Positions 1 to 10,774 of a DNA stretch of 64,000 nucleotides are shown piece after piece. A program made the position numbers and the translations under genes. Each line of letters begins with the position of its first letter. The first letter of the stretch is position 1. This DNA is from Nissolia schottii (taxonomy: Eukaryota; Streptophyta; Magnoliopsida; Fabales; Fabaceae): the NCBI GenBank assembly GCA_003254905.1, contig QANU01113349.1:62001-126000 (forward strand), read 5' to 3'. The notes under the pieces were generated by a model. The model worked only from the letters and a program-made list of their open reading frames with translations, searched no databases and was not told the origin of the DNA.

Positions 1-720
1 GTTCGAGTTTCATTGTCTTTCCCTAATCTACATGACATGATACATGACACCGGGCGTCACAGACTGCCATGTTCGGCCCTCACAGTTTTGTCCTAATTTT
101 ACTTGAATCATATTCTAAGTTACTATTATACAAGGTATATTACGGTCAACATATACTGTCATTGGCGTACAGTTCTATCTTAGATCTCACCCCCATAAAA
201 ACAATTTAAATAACATAACATGAAACGACATGAATATGATAACATAACTGATAACTGATGACTTTGTTCGTAAATATTCATACACATGCAACATGACATA
301 TTATAATGCAATAAGACATATGATCTCATGTAGTTCTAAAATGGTTTTCATGACTTTTTAAAATATTTTCATAAATAACTAATTTCATAAATAAGGAAGT
401 TTCTAAATAAATAATTATTTTCATAAATAAGAAAATTCCTAAATAATAATTAATTTCATAAAAACTTAAAAGAAAATAATAAGTTTCCCTTCCTAAGATT
501 TCATAAAAATGCATAAATAAATAATTTTTAAAAATAAATACATGGTCCAAAAATAAACTGTGAATAAAGCCACTCAGCTGGAACTGGTTGACTACTAAGG
601 AGCACGAACGTCGGGAGCTCTCTGATAGTTTTTGAAAGAAAGAATAACTAAAGCTTTTGGAAGAAAGTTTGCACCTTCAAACTTCACTAAGTGAACTAGC
701 AAGGAATAACACTCAGGGTT
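1..720 (-). repeat. Probable LTR-retrotransposon remnant (antisense), no gene
   Basis: AT-rich sequence without a credible reading frame. It resembles the stretch at about 44985-45600 of this window: both have runs of ACATGA/GATAACT words, a 'CATACACATGCAA' block, repeated 'TTTCATAAA' words and then a 'CCACTCA(C/G)CTG' block. That resemblance suggests two diverged copies of one LTR family lying antisense. The boundary is not defined and no target duplication was seen. The assignment to an LTR is inference. Confidence 0.35.
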
Positions 721-725
721 ACTTT

Positions 726-820
726 TATATATATATATATATATATATATANATTAACAAAATTTAATTAATTAATATATGCTTCTTATGAATATATATA
801 TATATATATATATATATAGG
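726..820. repeat. AT dinucleotide microsatellites
   Basis: Two (TA)n tracts, about 726-751 and 796-818, are separated by AT-rich sequence. Position 752 is an ambiguous base (n), as expected for a run that is hard to sequence. Confidence 0.9.
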
Positions 821-873
821 GAAAGCTCAAAACCTCTTCTATCACGTTTCTGAATGTGAGACTTCATTCCATA

Positions 874-1750
874 GTTATCAAAATCGTGAGTTAACTCGTA
901 AACTCATACGAGTTTATGAGTTTAAGTAGTAAAATCGAGCTAACTCGCATGTAAACTCATTTCTGGGTAAAATCGGGTAAACTCGAGTAAACTCGTTTCT
1001 GGGTAAAATCGGGTAAACTCGGGTAAACTCGCATAAAATCACTTTACTGCCGAGTTTATGAGTTTACCACAGGCAGGTTTTTTTTTTTTTTTACTCATGC
1101 AACCGTGCTCCGTAGTGCCATTGTGTTTCGTTTCTAATCCATCGTATGTATTTCATCCTTTTCTCAGAGATCTTTTCCACCAGGGTGCGTGACCTCTGTA
1201 TCGCTATCTGTACTTTAGTGTTTTGGATTGGAGGCATCTTCGTCACATACTCGCTTCCTGTGATGCTCAGTACTATGGGACTCGTTGGTATCTTCGGTAT
1301 TTATGTTGTTGTGTGTGTCATCTCCTGGATATTTATGTTCTTGAAGGTTCCAAAAACAAAGGGCATGCCCCTCGAACTCATCACCGAATTCTTTGTTGTC
1401 TGCTCGAAGCAGACTACTTTTGTAAAAAATGAGTGACATTGTTCTTTATATACATTTGCTATATTGGTTGCTCAATACACCGCCTCTCTCTTGTGTTATA
1501 GATTTTACTTGTCAATAAGTTTATGTGGAGGAGAATATGTTCTTGTTCAAACATATGTATTATGTATTATCTATGAATTGAACTTAGAACTCATATATTT
1601 CATCTTCATTAGTGCTTTGTTATGGAGTTAAAAATATTTATGAATTTCAAGTTTTATTAAATATATTTTTGTAGCATAATAATTTTTTAAAATATTTTTA
1701 ATAATAGGTAAACTCGTACGAGTTTACGGAGGCTCCACGAGTTTGATAAC
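874..1750. mobile_element. Non-autonomous TIR element carrying a captured gene fragment
   Basis: The left end reads GTTATCAAAATCGTGAG and the right end, in reverse complement, GTTATCAAACTCGTGGAG. They are imperfect inverted termini 877 bp apart. Both subterminal regions are full of short repeats of the type GGTAAACTCG / ACTCGTAAACTC, in the style of hAT or Mutator-like elements. Between them lies non-TE sequence that encodes the end of a monosaccharide transporter (about 1105-1437), followed by AT-rich sequence resembling a 3' UTR. No clear target-site duplication was found, so the superfamily is uncertain. The right terminus matches, in inverse orientation, the left terminus of the element at 2085-2834. 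Confidence 0.6.
1105..1437 (+). pseudogene. Captured C-terminal fragment of a tonoplast monosaccharide transporter (MSSP/TMT family)
   Basis: The frame 1146-1436 translates to a sugar-transporter C-terminus. It starts near SEIFSTRVRDLCIAIC (family: SEIFPTRVRGLCIAIC), continues through two hydrophobic helices (SLPVMLSTMGLVGIFGIYVV and VCVISWIFMF), and ends LKVPKTKGMPLELITEFF, the conserved PETKG-type motif after the last membrane helix. The full family protein is about 730-740 residues and imports glucose and fructose into the vacuole. Only the last roughly 95 residues are here, with traces of upstream homology in a shifted frame from about 1105. Substitutions in conserved sites (P to S in EIFPTR, E to K in PETKG) and the absence of the other eleven helices mark it as a pseudogene. 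It lies wholly inside the TIR element 874-1750. Confidence 0.8.
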
Positions 1751-2084
1751 AGGCTACGGCCGGCCTGGGCCTGTTTACCTACAAAGGCAGGTTTATTAAA
1801 AATCATAAACCCATTTCACCTTCACAGGGTTCGAACCCATGACCCTTACTATACCAGGTATAGTCTTATACCACTAGGCCAGCTAGTCTTTTTGTATTAT
1901 TATTATATGCACTTATATTTATTAGTATAATTATGTTATTTTAATTTTGCTTTTAAACCTAACCCTAAACTGCTGCTGTTGTTCACCTCTTAAATCTTAA
2001 TAGTCTTATTCTCTTAGCCTCACTCGGAGACACTGCCCTCAGCCCCTCACATCCATAACAGCGCCTGCACCTGCTGCTACCATG
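1751..2084. repeat. TE-derived spacer with a tRNA-like (SINE-type) module
   Basis: On the minus strand positions 1884-1826 give an A-box-like GGCCTAGTGGTATAAGAC followed about 25 bases later by GGTTCGAACCC, a perfect RNA polymerase III B box (1828-1838). The segment cannot fold as a complete tRNA, so a SINE- or TE-embedded tRNA-like module is more likely. The GC-rich CTG-type sequence after about 1970 continues beyond the next element, at 2836. Confidence 0.4.
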
Positions 2085-2834
2085 GTTATCAAACTCGGGA
2101 TTTTAGGTAAACTCGTGGAGCCTCCGTAAACTCGGATCGTAAAATCGGATCGTAAAATCGTAAGATTTTACCTATTATTAAAAAAATATTAAAAAAATAT
2201 TTTAAAAAATTATTATGTTACAAAAATATTAGAAGCACATAAATTAGAAGCACAAGTTCAATATTTAAGACAGGAACTCATAAATTAGAAGCACCAGTTC
2301 AATATTTAAATTGTTGCGGCGGGGGGCAGTGGGTGCAAAACAGCGTGGCGCGGAGGGGGGCGAAGTGGCGAACGGCGCCGGTGCAGTGAGGGCAGGAAGA
2401 GAACGTGCGTGGTGAAAGCCAAAAGGCACGAAGCAGCAGTGAGGGTGAGGGAGAGTGGGAGATTGATGGCAGTGAGGGTGAGGGAGAATGGAGGAAGCAG
2501 CAGTGACGGGTCGAGGTCGAGGAAGCAGCAGCGATGGAAGCCCTAAGTTCAGAGTGCAAACGGCGTCGTTCTCTAGCAAAACGCGCGTGCCCATCAGAAG
2601 CGCAAAACGGCGTCGTTTTGGCAAGGCAAAACGACGTCGTTTTGCAGTTTTGAGGCTCAGACAGCAAAATCGTAAAATCGCCACTAAAATCGCGATTTTG
2701 TACAATTTTGTACGATTTTACCCGATTTTACCCGATTTTACACAGAAACGATTTTACACCCGATTTAACAAGATTTCACAACCTGAAATCGTAAAATCGT
2801 ACGATTTTACGATTTAAATCTCGATTTTAATAAC
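2085..2834. mobile_element. Second TIR element of the same family, non-coding
   Basis: The left end is GTTATCAAACTCGGG and the right end in reverse complement GTTATTAAAATCGAG, 750 bp apart. Both ends continue outward into the palindrome CCATGG (2080-2085 and 2834-2839). Subterminal regions hold many copies of CGTAAAATCG and CGATTTTAC. The left subterminal stretch GGAGCCTCCGTAAACTCG is the inverse of the right end of the element at 874-1750, so the two are relatives. The middle is GC-rich with three AAACGRCGTCGTTTTG-like words near 2600-2645. Flanks GCTGCTA (2074-2080) and GCTGCTA (2839-2845) may be a target duplication. Long frames inside are Arg/Pro-rich and look spurious. Confidence 0.6.
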
Positions 2835-3160
2835 CATGGCTGCTACTGCTGGTCTCTCGTCGTGTCATCCGCAACTGCTCTGCTCCGGCGGCGCTCTGCA
2901 CCTGCTCCTGCTGTTCGGCCGCGGCTTCTGCACCTGCTCTGCACCTGCTCGGTACCTGTTCGGCCGCAGCTTCTGCACCTCCTCCTGTTCGACCGCATCT
3001 GTTCTGCACCTCCTCCTGTTGTTCGGCCGCGGTTGCTGGTCATCTCGGCTGCTGCTGGTTCTGCTGGTTCTCGGCTCACCTGCTGGTTCTCTGCGCGGCG
3101 CGGCTCACCTGCTGGTTCTCGGCTCACAGCGGTTTAGCCAAGCAAGGTAACTTCTAATTT
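2835..3160. other. GC-rich CTG/CTGCTGGTT low-complexity stretch
   Basis: Repeated CTGCT, CACCTGCT and TTCGGCCGC words. All frames give Leu/Cys- or Arg/Gln-rich low-complexity peptides with no recognisable domain. It appears to be the continuation of 1970-2084, split by the element at 2085-2834. Confidence 0.5.
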
Positions 3161-3539
3161 CTCTCATATCTAAAAATTAGAAAGCAGAAAACAGAACCAA
3201 ACAATTGCTGTTTTTTCTAATTTCACCACTTTATTTTTTTTGTCTTTCATGGCTTCTCATTACCTTCATATCTACAAAATATATATACTTCTAATTTCAC
3301 CACTTTGTTTTTTCTGTCTTTCATGGCTTCTAAAATCAACTTTGGTATAATCAATTTTATCAAGAATCAATTTTAGCAAAAACAGAACTACGTTGTATTG
3401 GTTTGAATATGAAAAAATGAAAAAACAGAAAGTATTACAGAAAGTACTATGGAAACCACTGCACTATGTTGTAAATTGTAATACTAGTTGATTTAGATTT
3501 TTGATTGGTTTATATGCAGTTGATTGGCCAAAGTAGCAA

Positions 3540-3700
3540 CCTGTTTTTAATTATAAAAAAAATCAGGTAGGCCTGTCAGGCTACAGGCCAGGCTTCCCAA
3601 ACAGGTCAGATCAGTCTAAAAAAAAAGCCTTTAACAGTTAACAGGCCAGACCCATGCCAAAAATTTATGAACAGGCCTAGCATGTTCCCACCCCTAGCTG
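3540..3700. repeat. hAT-like terminal region (right end)
   Basis: Several inverted and direct GGCCTG/CAGGCC words end in CCCACCCCTA at about 3690-3699, the inverse of TAGGGGTGGG termini common among plant hAT elements. Similar CAGGCC-rich sequence occurs at 1748-1795, so the element may once have spanned both. No left terminus or 8-bp duplication was identified. Confidence 0.35.
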
Positions 3701-5580
3701 CAACGCACGTCTATTTCCTTTTTTTTAATCTTTTTTTTAAATCTAGAAAATTATAGGTCTTTACAAAAATTAAAAGAACATATAAATGATGGAGTTGAAG
3801 TAATGAAAGTAAAAAAAATAAAATAAAATTATAAGAAAATTTTCAAAAGTGCATAAAATATGAAGAGTTAGAATATAAAAGGGTGTGGAATAATGAAAGT
3901 CAAAACCAAAAAATTATAAGAAAAATTAAAAATAAGTCAAAATTTAGAAAATTTTCCAAGTGACAACTTTAGTGGAAGATATGCCATGTGGAAAGTTTAG
4001 TGGAAGAGCTTTTTATATTAATTTATAGATAGATATAGCCAACATATGATTTTGGTTCAAAATACACTTATTTCTTACTCTCCCCAAATCAAACCCAATC
4101 ACCCACCTCTCCCTCAACCCTCTTCTCTCCCTCCCCTCTTCCTCCATTATCACCGTAGTCACCCTTCCTCCTTCACAACCATCACCTCATGCCTCGTCTC
4201 TGACATTGACAACTTCTTCTTCTTCTTCAATGACGTCATCTACATCCAAAGGTATAGTACTCCGCTAGAGACTCTATGAAGCAAACAATTTTCTCCATGC
4301 TCAGCCTCATCCCCTCTAACTAGTTCTCCTTCACTATCACCATTTTCAAACAGTCGCTCCACCACCTCTGTCTATAACGTTTTTACGTGTTTAATATTGT
4401 TTGTTTCTCTATTTTGTAATGTTTGTTTCTCCGTATTATAATAATGTTTGTTTCAATATGTTATAAATATTGATATATTTTTTTCACAATGTTTGTTTCT
4501 TATTGTTTCTCTATTGTATAAACATTGCATTACAAAATAAAAAAACAAACATTATATAACAAAGATACAAACATTACAAAACAGAAAAAATAAACATTAC
4601 CCAACAAAAAACCAAACATTACACAACAGATAAGCAAACATTATAAAACAGAAAAACAAATAATTGCATAGCTTCCGTGTTCTGCTTTGTCTGAAAGAGT
4701 TTCGTGTCCGTGTTTGCGCTTTGCTTCATCTTTATCTAACAGCTCTGCATTCTGCTTTGAACGAGTTTGAGAAAGTGAAGAGCGAAATCAAGCGGAATAG
4801 GAATGGTGATAACGCACACAGAGAGAGAATGCGAAAGACTTGAGGAGCTTGGAATGAGGGGGTATAAGGGTGGAAGCATGGGATGGAAGGGGGGCCTGTA
4901 GCCTCGATGTTGGAGTGAGCAAAGAGGGGAGTGACTGAGGTGAAGAGATGTTGCAAAGTAGACATAGAAATTGCAGTGCCAGTGTAACTCACATTGAAGA
5001 AAGGTATGGTGGAAGGGGAACGAGTAGGACGCACGAAGGCTGAGTCGGTAGTTGTGCGGCAAGGCGACAATCAAGGCAGTGGTCGGCGACAATGCAAGAG
5101 GTTCCAGAAAGGGGAAGAGAGAGAGAAGAGGTGAAGGAGAGGGGAAAAAAGCAAGAGAGGGAGACAAGAGGGATATAAAGAAAAAAAGTGAAGATAAAAA
5201 TGTGATTTCATCATTTTTTTAATTTTAAAATCACAATGACCAATTCAGTCCCAAACTAAAGGAGGATCGGGTTAGTCAGCTCTTGTTGGTTTATATACAA
5301 GCCAAAGAGAAATGTAAATACACATACAATGTAAGTTAAATCAATTATGTTGTGGAATTATATTTTCTTAGTCTATTTTGTGGGTTATATATATATAATA
5401 TTAGTTATTTTTTTATTTGTAACATGTTGATCTTTTTAATGTTTAACAATAAATAAATAAACAAGTTATACCATTGGATTTGTACCTTAAATGAGTAAAA
5501 GTCATTTTGTCTAATTTTCTTGTCTTGAAATGGAAAACAGATATTTTGGTTGAGAAAGACTAATAACCACATCTCTAAAT
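3701..5580. other. Intergenic, no gene seen; contains a repeat-built inverted repeat
   Basis: No protein family recognised. From about 4395 to 4655 the sequence forms an inverted repeat: the left half has four or five copies of AATGTTTGTTTCT and the right half has six or so of its inverse (ACAAACATT). The rest is pyrimidine-rich (4080-4210) or purine-rich (4830-5170) low complexity, whose long frames are Ser/Pro/Leu-rich and unconvincing. Confidence 0.5.
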
Positions 5581-5584
5581 ATCA

Positions 5585-5662
5585 ATATCAATTCCTAAGG
5601 ATTCAAGTACACTTTCGCATTAATTCCTAAGGATTCAGATACGTTTTCGCATCTAGTCTATT
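5585..5662 (+). repeat. Short tandem duplication
   Basis: AATTCCTAAGGATTCA followed by a TTTTCGCAT-like segment is repeated twice with a period of about 36 bases. Confidence 0.6.
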
Positions 5663-5813
5663 TATTTTCTTGATGATTTAACATGGATGACCACTAGTGG
5701 GCTAAGTGAGAGACCACATAAGCAGGTCAGACGTCACATCTTGACCCAAAACTTTAAGGCAAAAAGTTTGCAAGTCCTACTTATATACACCTTACTTAAT
5801 CTATCACCAACCA

Positions 5814-6540
5814 ATGTGGGATTTTTTAAACACTAACCCTCATTCATCAATGTTCAGTTCCCCCTTCAACGAAAGCCCATCCGAAGTGGTATCCATGCTT
5901 AGTATAAATAAGGAAAAAAAAAAGGGGGCTTTCCATGGTGGAGAAACCAACTCAGCCTCAAAAATAGAGAAATTAAAAGAGAAAATCCCTATGTTTGATG
6001 GTGAAAATGGCTATTGGTGGATGATCTGTGCAGGCCGATTTTGGGATGCTAGGAGAACACTGGAGCCACCAAGACTGCTAGAAGCAGCGGATGGACTGAT
6101 CGGGTGAGCTCTCACTTGGTTCTGACTATGGCGTTGGCATAATTCAACAGCAAAGTGGATGACCTTCGAGCCAGATTTCAGACCAGCATTGCCTGACATT
6201 GAACAGAAGAGTGTTTTTGAATGGGAAATTCAATTGGAAGAAGCAATCACATCTCTGAAATCGACAATACCATATCCAAAATAAAAAATAGAGGATGAAG
6301 AAGATGAAGCAATATCAAATCTAACACCATTTTCAAAAGAAGATGCAAAAATAGATCTCAAAAAATCAACAACCTAAGCAAATCCAAATTTCACAATATT
6401 TTCAGATCAAGGATTGAAAATTACCGATAAACAACAACAAATCAAGAACAATCAAGAATTGAAAATCATTGATCCATCAACACAAATCAACATCAACAAC
6501 TCAAAAATCAAAGAACTAGAGCAGCAAGTTTTAGATTATT
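5814..6540 (+). pseudogene. Degenerate retrotransposon gag-like fragment (Ty3/gypsy type)
   Basis: The frame 5814-6107 contains KIEKLKEKIPMFDGENGYWW (about residues 50-69), which resembles the opening of plant Ty3/gypsy Gag proteins (the 'lPxFdGenp..W' motif). It ends early. Further downstream another frame gives PDFRPALPDIEQKSVFEWEI, then Gln/Asn/Lys-rich sequence with stops. No zinc knuckle, protease or polymerase follows. A sequence TGGTATCCATGC (5887-5898), close to a plant tRNA-Met primer-binding site, lies just upstream of the FDG motif. The fragment is clearly broken, and its family is moderately supported. Confidence 0.45.
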
Positions 6541-6622
6541 AATTTATTTAATTAATAAATCTTAAACTAAAGTGGCCCCACATTAATAAATTAATAAATT
6601 TTAAACTAAAGTGGTCCCACAT
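6530..6622 (+). repeat. Tandem duplication, about 45-bp period
   Basis: AATAAATYTTAAACTAAAGTGG followed by a CCCCACATT-type end occurs twice in a row (about 6553-6583 and 6597-6625) in AT-rich sequence. Confidence 0.6.
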
Positions 6623-8300
6623 TTCTTAACATTTTGACCACCGAATCAGTTTTGTTGACTTTTGTTGACTCGGAGATTTTAGTGAAGCAACCCATATTTC
6701 ATCTATTTGTCACTACTATATAATAATAGAAGACTGTGTCTAAGCTGGAGCTGAAAAAGGGCTAATCATTAGATTGGCTGGAGGTTAGTAATTTAAATTA
6801 TTTTAAAATAAATTCCGGGATCAGAGCCTTATTTTAATCTCTGCCTAGCATTCATTTTTGAGTGATTAATTCGTGATTATTGTTTCTATTAACAGTAGCA
6901 TGTTCCCGTAGAAATTTATGCAGAAATCGTTCTCTGTAACCTAAGCATATTATACAAACAGTCATATAAAACAGAATATAACAATAGTAGGTCTATATCA
7001 CCAACGGGTTGATTTTTATTCATTTATTTATTTTTTATGGAGAGTTATACACACAGTTTTAAATAAAAAAAGGTTAATTAAACAAACCCTTCGGTGGAAA
7101 CTGGCTTGGGCTGAGACGTGCGTGTGGAGCCCTTGCCCTAAGTGTGCTCGTTTCTGAGCCTGTTGTCATGGGCCCATTTGCTGCAGAGATGCAGACAGAG
7201 AAAAAGCAGAGTGACGCCATTCATGTGGCGGCTGCAGGCGATGGCGGCGACGGCTAGGGTTTAGACCAGGCAACCGCTCGCGTCGCGGGACAATTTTCTG
7301 ATTCCGGCGCAGAGATTCTTGTCGCCGGCGACGGCCAAGAGGTCGCACTCACCGGGAGGAAGAATTATTCCGTGTTCCGATGGCATTTTCGGCGGCGGAG
7401 AGGGATCCTTCGCCGGCGAAGGTATGGTGGCCAGTGAGGGGGCGGAGTGAGGTGCGTGAGGGGGGGGGGGTCACATTCCCGGAGCCAGCCGCGATTTCCT
7501 CATTCCGTGTTGTTGTCGTTGAGAGAAGTGAGGGAATGATGAGAGAGAATGATAATATGAGGTGGCGGCTGTGCATTGTGTGTTGGGGGGTTTGTTCTCA
7601 TATTTGGACCTTGTTTCTTAAAAAACAAAACATTTATGTGTCCTAATCTCCTAGTGCCGTGTATGGATAGGCCAACAGTACCAGTGTTGGGCTTAGACTG
7701 TTGGTAGCTGTTAGTGTGAGAAGCGTCATTACTTGACATATTTTTGGGTGCATTTATTTCTGTGTCAAATCAGATACCATAAGCCCAATTTCGGTTACTA
7801 AATCTTTGGTTGGGCTGTATGCCACATTCTAAAGCTAGAACCAAGGGTAATCCTAACTAAAACTAATAGGCGTGTTGGGCCATAAGCCCAATTTTCTATT
7901 GAAAAAATAAATTGTAGTCAGACTTGAACCCAGTGCAGGGGAGTAACATAAGAACTCTAGTTAAATACGATTGTAATTGTGCATATGAAAATCACTATAT
8001 AGTTAAATACGATATGTTGTAATTAATTGTGAATATAGTTATGAAAAATTTGTCTACAGGTATTTATTATAATTTTCACAATATGATTAGGATGAAATAA
8101 CATTTTACCTCTTAAGTAGCCCATAGGTATTAAGCGTTTTTAATAAGTTGTTAGTTTCATTATAAAGAAATTTAAATGAATCAAATTGTGTTAAAATCTT
8201 AGCCAACAAGTAGATTTTGATGACATGAATTCATGCATAACTTCCATTGGTAAGTTATTTGTTTGTCTTGAACTACTAAATGAATGTAAGTATGACCTAT
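6623..8300. other. No gene supported
   Basis: 7160-7500 is GC-rich (CGGCGGCGACGG-type words and a G9 run near 7460) with several overlapping open frames on both strands, none resembling a known protein. This is typical of TE interiors in this window. 7640-8300 is AT-rich with no recognisable feature apart from a weak B-box-like GACTTGAACCC at 7921. Confidence 0.4.
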
Positions 8301-8310
8301 TTGTAAATTT

Positions 8311-8949
8311 GCAGTTGTTATCTCTAAAAACAAAACTAAAGTTTCTGTTTTGAATGGAGACAACTATAAGGAATGGAAGGAGAAAGTTCTTCTTCACCTA
8401 GGGTGTGTTGATCTTGACATTGCTCTTCGCAAGGATGAGCCAGCTGAACTTATGGATGCTAGTACTTTGGAAGAGGTTACACTGTATGAACGATGGGAAA
8501 GATCAAACCATTTTTCTATTATGTTCATTAAGACATGTATATCCTCTAGCATCCATGGCTTAATACCTAATTGCCAAGATGTCAAGGAATTCTTGAAGGC
8601 CATTGATGAGCAATTTGAATCCTCTAACAAGGCATTAGCAAACACCCTGATGACAAGGTTGTCTTCCATGAAGCTCTATGGAGTTAAGGGTGCAAGAACT
8701 CACATAATGGAAATGAGGGACATTGCATCCCAACTTAAGGCACTTGAGGTTGATATTTCTGATTCCTACCTTGTGCACCTCATCCTAAACTTTCTTTCAA
8801 GTCCATATGGTCCCTTTAAGATTTCCTATAACACATATAAGGAAAAATGGACAATCGATGAACTGTTGACCATGTGTGTTCAGGAAAAGGGGAGACTTGT
8901 TCATGAGATAGGTGAGAGTACACTTATAGTGACACAAGATCAGGGTTAA
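8311..8949 (+). pseudogene. copia Gag polyprotein fragment
   Basis: The translation contains NGDNYKEWKEKVLLHLG at the start, MTRLSSMKLYGVKGARTHIM in the middle and YKEKWTIDELLTMCVQEKGR near the end. This is the UBN2-type Gag of plant copia elements, which packages the element RNA in cytoplasmic particles. No ATG opens the frame. A stop (TAA, 8947-8949) separates it from the zinc knuckle that should follow in the same polyprotein, so it is a remnant. Confidence 0.85.
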
Positions 8950-9013
8950 GTGAAACGGAAGAAAAAGGACAAAAAGTGAAAATGTATACATCTCACTGCT
9001 AAGATCAAGAAAG

Positions 9014-9330
9014 AGCATAGGTGCTACTTCTGTAAAAAGAAGGGGCACATGAAGAAGGAATGCTACAAGTAAGGCTTGGCTCAGAAGGAAGGGTAATGCT
9101 TTCTCTTTTGTATGTGATGAATCTAATATGGTGGATATTTGTCATAACACTAGGTGGATTGACTCTGGTTCTTCAATTCATGTTTGTAATACCATGCAGG
9201 GCTTCGTAAGCTAGAGGGAGACAACGACGAGTGAACGTTTCATCTATTCAGGAAATAAGACGGGTTCACATGTAGCAGCTGTTGGCACATGTAGACTTAA
9301 TTTATCATCCGATTTTAATTTAGATTTGAA
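9014..9330 (+). pseudogene. copia zinc knuckle and protease remnants
   Basis: CYFCKKKGHMKKECYK (from about 9020) is a CX2CX4HX4C nucleic-acid-binding knuckle. About 90 bases later RWIDSGSSIHVCN (about 9152-9190) shows the DSG catalytic triad of a retropepsin in its copia context. Stops separate the two. Confidence 0.75.
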
Positions 9331-9565
9331 TAATGTGTTCTTTGTTCCTGCGTTTTCCATGAATTTGATTTTTGTTTCAAAACTTATTCGTTGTGATTTT
9401 TTAATGAATTTTAGTACATCCGAATTTGATTTTTTATTTAAGTCTGAAGTTGTTGGACATGATGTGTTGATTGATGGTTTGTTTAAATTAAGTTTATCCA
9501 ACACGATTCTATACAATTTAGTGACTACGCAAAATAACACTGGTATTAAACATTGTGCTATGAAT

Positions 9566-10420
9566 GAAAAGTCCTCGATATTATGGAATAAGAGATTAGG
9601 ACACATCTCCATGAAAAGATGTAAAAGATTGGTAAATGATGGAGTATTATATACTCTTGATTTTTCTGATTTTGATAATTGTATGGACTGCATAAAGGGA
9701 AAGTAGACCAACACAAGGAAGAAAAACGCCAAGAGGAGTTCAGGTATATTAGAAATCATACATACAGATATTTGTTGTCCTGATATGGACTCAAAAGGTC
9801 AAAAATACTTTATTTATTTTATAGATGATTACTCACGATTTATGAATCTCTACTTACTTCATAACAAATATGAAGCTTTGGATGCCTTTAAAGTTTTTAA
9901 GGCAGAGATAGAAAAACAATGTGAAAAATAAATCAAGATTGTGAGATCATATAGAGGTGGAGAATTTTATGGTAGATAGACTGGGAATGGACAAGCTCTT
10001 GCTCCATTTGCAAAGTGTCTCCAAGAGCATGGTATTATAGCATAATACACCATGCTTGGCACAAATGATCAAAATGGTGTCGCTGAAAGGAGAAATAGAA
10101 CCCTGATGAACATGGTCAGGAGTATGCTTAGCAAACCTCCTCATTCTCTGTGGAAGGAAGCTCTTAAAACTGTAGTGTACTTATTAAATCGAGTTCCAAC
10201 AAAGCCAGTTCCTAAAACTCCTTTTTAGTTATGGATAGGTTGGAAACCAACTTTAAAACATGTACGAGTTTGGGGCTGCCCAGCTGAAGTTAGGATTTAT
10301 AATCCAAATGAGAGGAAGCTAGACCCAAGAAGTATGAACGCATACTTTATTGGATATGCTGAAAATTCTAAGGGTTACAGATTTTACTGTCCAACTCATA
10401 GCCTAAAATTGTAGAATCAA
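9566..10420 (+). pseudogene. copia integrase remnant
   Basis: A GAG-pre-integrase region (LWNKRLGHISMKRCKRLVND, 9578-9640, ending CMDCIKGK) leads into an integrase core with HTDICCPDM, FIDDYSRF and [10 protein letters not shown]. The second catalytic Asp of the DDE triad appears as Tyr (RSYRGGEF for the usual RSDRGGEF). Stops occur at about 9928, 9977 and 10040. A conserved VWGCPAEVRIYNP segment marks the C-terminal part. It is non-functional. Confidence 0.8.
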
Positions 10421-10446
10421 GAAATGCAAAATTTCTTGAGAGCGAT

Positions 10447-10774
10447 GTGGTTAGTGGGAGTGATCTAACTCAAAATGTGAATTTTGATAACGATCACTAT
10501 GAGGATCCAACTCCTACATTAAGTTATAAAGTGGTGGTCTTTGATAATCCTTATCAAAATCAAGTAAACTTAGAACCACCAGTAACGGAAATACCAAACC
10601 AAATTGGGCCTATAACAGAAGATCTAGTTGAACAACAAACTCCACAAGAGGTTGTCAACACAACATTTAGATGATCAACTAGATCAAAGAGGCCAACAAT
10701 ATCTAGTGACTATCGCATGTATCTGCTAAAGTCTGAATGTGACTTAGGAATTGAGGATGACCCTGAGACGTTTT
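10447..10774 (+). pseudogene. copia linker between integrase and reverse transcriptase
   Basis: Acidic, Asn/Pro-rich frame (SGSDLTQNVNFDND..., EIPNQIGPITEDLVEQQTPQ) typical of the poorly conserved spacer before the copia polymerase. It ends at DDPETF where the solo LTR begins. Confidence 0.6.

Noticed and set aside
1826-1884. A functional tRNA gene on the minus strand
   Set aside because: Good B box but no acceptor stem or anticodon arm can be drawn; similar modules recur in repeats.
2265-3150. Several overlapping open frames on both strands (60-146 codons)
   Set aside because: They are in GC-rich, low-complexity TE interior and flank, encode Arg/Ala/Leu/Cys-rich peptides, and overlap on both strands without any domain.
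4732-5167. Two minus-strand frames of 112 and 143 codons
   Set aside because: A purine-rich strand gives Ser/Pro/Leu/Phe-rich translations; no motif and no splice or start context.
7160-7740. GC-rich frames that could suggest a small gene
   Set aside because: Frames on both strands overlap, start near a G9 run and match no family; likely TE interior.
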